A stretch of DNA of 64,000 bases, taken from the NCBI GenBank assembly GCA_009617715.1, contig VTFK01000267.1:620001-684000 (forward strand). Direction: 5' to 3'. Both the position numbers and the translations under genes were made by a program. The notes beneath the pieces were generated by a model. The model was not told the origin of the DNA. It searched no databases and saw only the letters and a program-made list of their open reading frames with translations. Positions 62,746 to 64,000 of the stretch are shown piece by piece (position 1 is the stretch's first letter; every line of letters starts with the position of its first letter). The stretch comes from Plectrocnemia conspersa (lineage: Eukaryota; Arthropoda; Insecta; Trichoptera; Polycentropodidae).

Positions 62746-64000
62746 TTAATAGTTTTTTTATTTTTAAGCTCAATAACTGTAATATTTTATTATAGGAAAG
62801 TTTGTAAAATGTCTTTTAATTTTTTTAAAAATTAATTTGCTGTTTCTATTACTATTTGTCATATTTTTACTTTTTTATTTCCTCTTATAAAATATAAAAT
62901 AGTTATTAAACAACAACTTATACTCAATTTAAACTTATAAATTTATTTTTCTGTATTTTTAATCTTGTAATAGACATGTAAAATATATATAAAAAGTGTA
63001 AGCAGGCAAAAATTACCTCACGTAAACAGAATGAAGAATACTGTTTACGTGTGGTAATATTTTATAAAATACCAGTAACTAAAGATTTAAGTTTTAATAT
63101 AATTGTATTTATATTATATTATATATTTTACATGTATGTATGTTTCGATATTTAAATCACTTTTCATTTACTTACGGTAGCATAAGTGAGCAAGCAAAAA
63201 TATAATGACCAATTAGTCATTGATAAACATTTTTTGAGATTTTTTTTAATTACAATAAGATAATACTAAACCAAATATAAATTGTTATTTATTACTCCAA
63301 AGGTATTGCAAAATTAGAAAAGACTTACTGTTAAATATAGTAAATCAGCTCTGATATCTATTTAAAATTAAACGAATTTAGATTTGCATTAAACCCTTTA
63401 CATATACATATGTAGATAGTTATATTAAACCGATTAGATCTGTTTGGGCAAAGCCATTACTGAACTGTACTGGGAATATATTAGCTCATATGCGGTATAT
63501 GTAAAATTACTAATGAGAATACAATTTTAATGATTTGAGCCTAGGTGAAATGTGCTATTTCTATTTATCAATATTAACTTTAAATTAAAATAATTTAATT
63601 AATATTATTTATTACACGTATGCTTCACTGTATTAAAATAAAAAATATTAATTTATCAAAAACATTTAAAATATTAGTACAAGAATGTCAGATCTCTTAG
63701 AAGAACAGATCAATATATAATAATGGTAATAAATAACATTTAATTTTATATTATATGCAAATTTATTATTTATTTAATTAATGAAAATATTTGATGTATA
63801 CTGATTATACTTAATATTATACAAGCATAGTATATTAACTAAATCACAGTTTTTAGTCTGACGAATTTAATTAAAATATTTATTTTAATTTATGAATAAA
63901 ACATTTTCCGCCATGATATTAAAATAGTATCTACATTATATTTTAAGAGAACATTTTCATATTCTATAATTTTTGAAATATTGTAGGGGTATATAGAAAA
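62746..64000. other. AT-rich non-coding DNA
   Basis: Nothing recognised apart from the hairpin at 63012-63058. Confidence 0.5.
63012..63058. repeat. Hairpin with 18 bp arms
   Basis: ATTACCTCACGTAAACAG pairs with CTGTTTACGTGTGGTAAT, with one mismatch, across an 11-base loop. It could be a palindromic repeat remnant or the stem of a small RNA precursor; the stem is shorter than most insect miRNA precursors. Confidence 0.7.

Noticed and set aside
1..64000. CRISPR arrays, bacterial operons, integrons or prophage
   Set aside because: The split gene, splice signals and transposon types are those of an animal genome; the direct repeats seen are transposon arrays and local tandem duplications without regular unique spacers.

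Overview
The window is animal nuclear DNA, almost certainly from an insect. It is very AT-rich, has split genes with GT-AG splice signals, shows no operon-like gene packing, and is full of insect-type mobile elements (piggyBac, Tigger/pogo, mariner, jockey-like LINE, hAT-like, tRNA-derived SINEs, foldback-type elements). The order of insect cannot be fixed from what is visible. Most open frames in the window are chance frames in AT-rich DNA.

The one convincing host gene is on the minus strand: a coding exon at 26117-26686 with 5'UTR up to about 26865. It encodes the N-terminal tail, TM1, TM2 and first extracellular loop of a rhodopsin-like GPCR resembling the sex peptide / myoinhibitory peptide receptor family. 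Later exons must lie at lower coordinates; I could not find them here. A second, frameshifted copy of the exon lies at 40365-41116.

These two exons mark the main feature of the window: a direct duplication of about 11.7 kb. Copy A is 26111-40284 and copy B is 40359-52052, joined by about 74 bp containing an imperfect inverted repeat. The homology starts at the splice donor of the receptor exon. Both copies carry, at matching places, an old hAT-like element containing a 5'-truncated jockey-like reverse transcriptase, and a Tigger-like transposon. Only copy A carries a 2.5 kb piggyBac-like element (27067-29563), and copy B keeps the empty TTAA site. After subtracting that insertion the copies have nearly equal length (about 11,673 and 11,694 bp). 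Copy A from about 33.6 kb to the junction, and the first 300 bp of copy B, are rich in homopolymer indels. The duplication could therefore be real, or two haplotypes wrongly placed in tandem by an assembler.

Left flank (1-26 kb): a large inverted repeat (3512-3895 / 6405-6801) around a decayed coding region; a 1.6 kb foldback/MULE-like element (7623-9236) with tandem-repeat termini and an 8 bp target duplication, nested in a solo-LTR-like repeat whose uninterrupted sister is at 13776-14474; a 4.46 kb TTAA-flanked element (15708-20164) containing a C-rich foldback MITE; small repeats; and two promoter- or enhancer-like patches (22.85 kb, 25.19 kb). Right flank (52-64 kb): decayed jockey and mariner pieces, SINE fragments, a roughly 300 bp tandem repeat, a promoter-like GC-richer island with twin E-boxes (57.9-58.2 kb), and an island at 61.2-61.4 kb with a short hydrophobic open frame.
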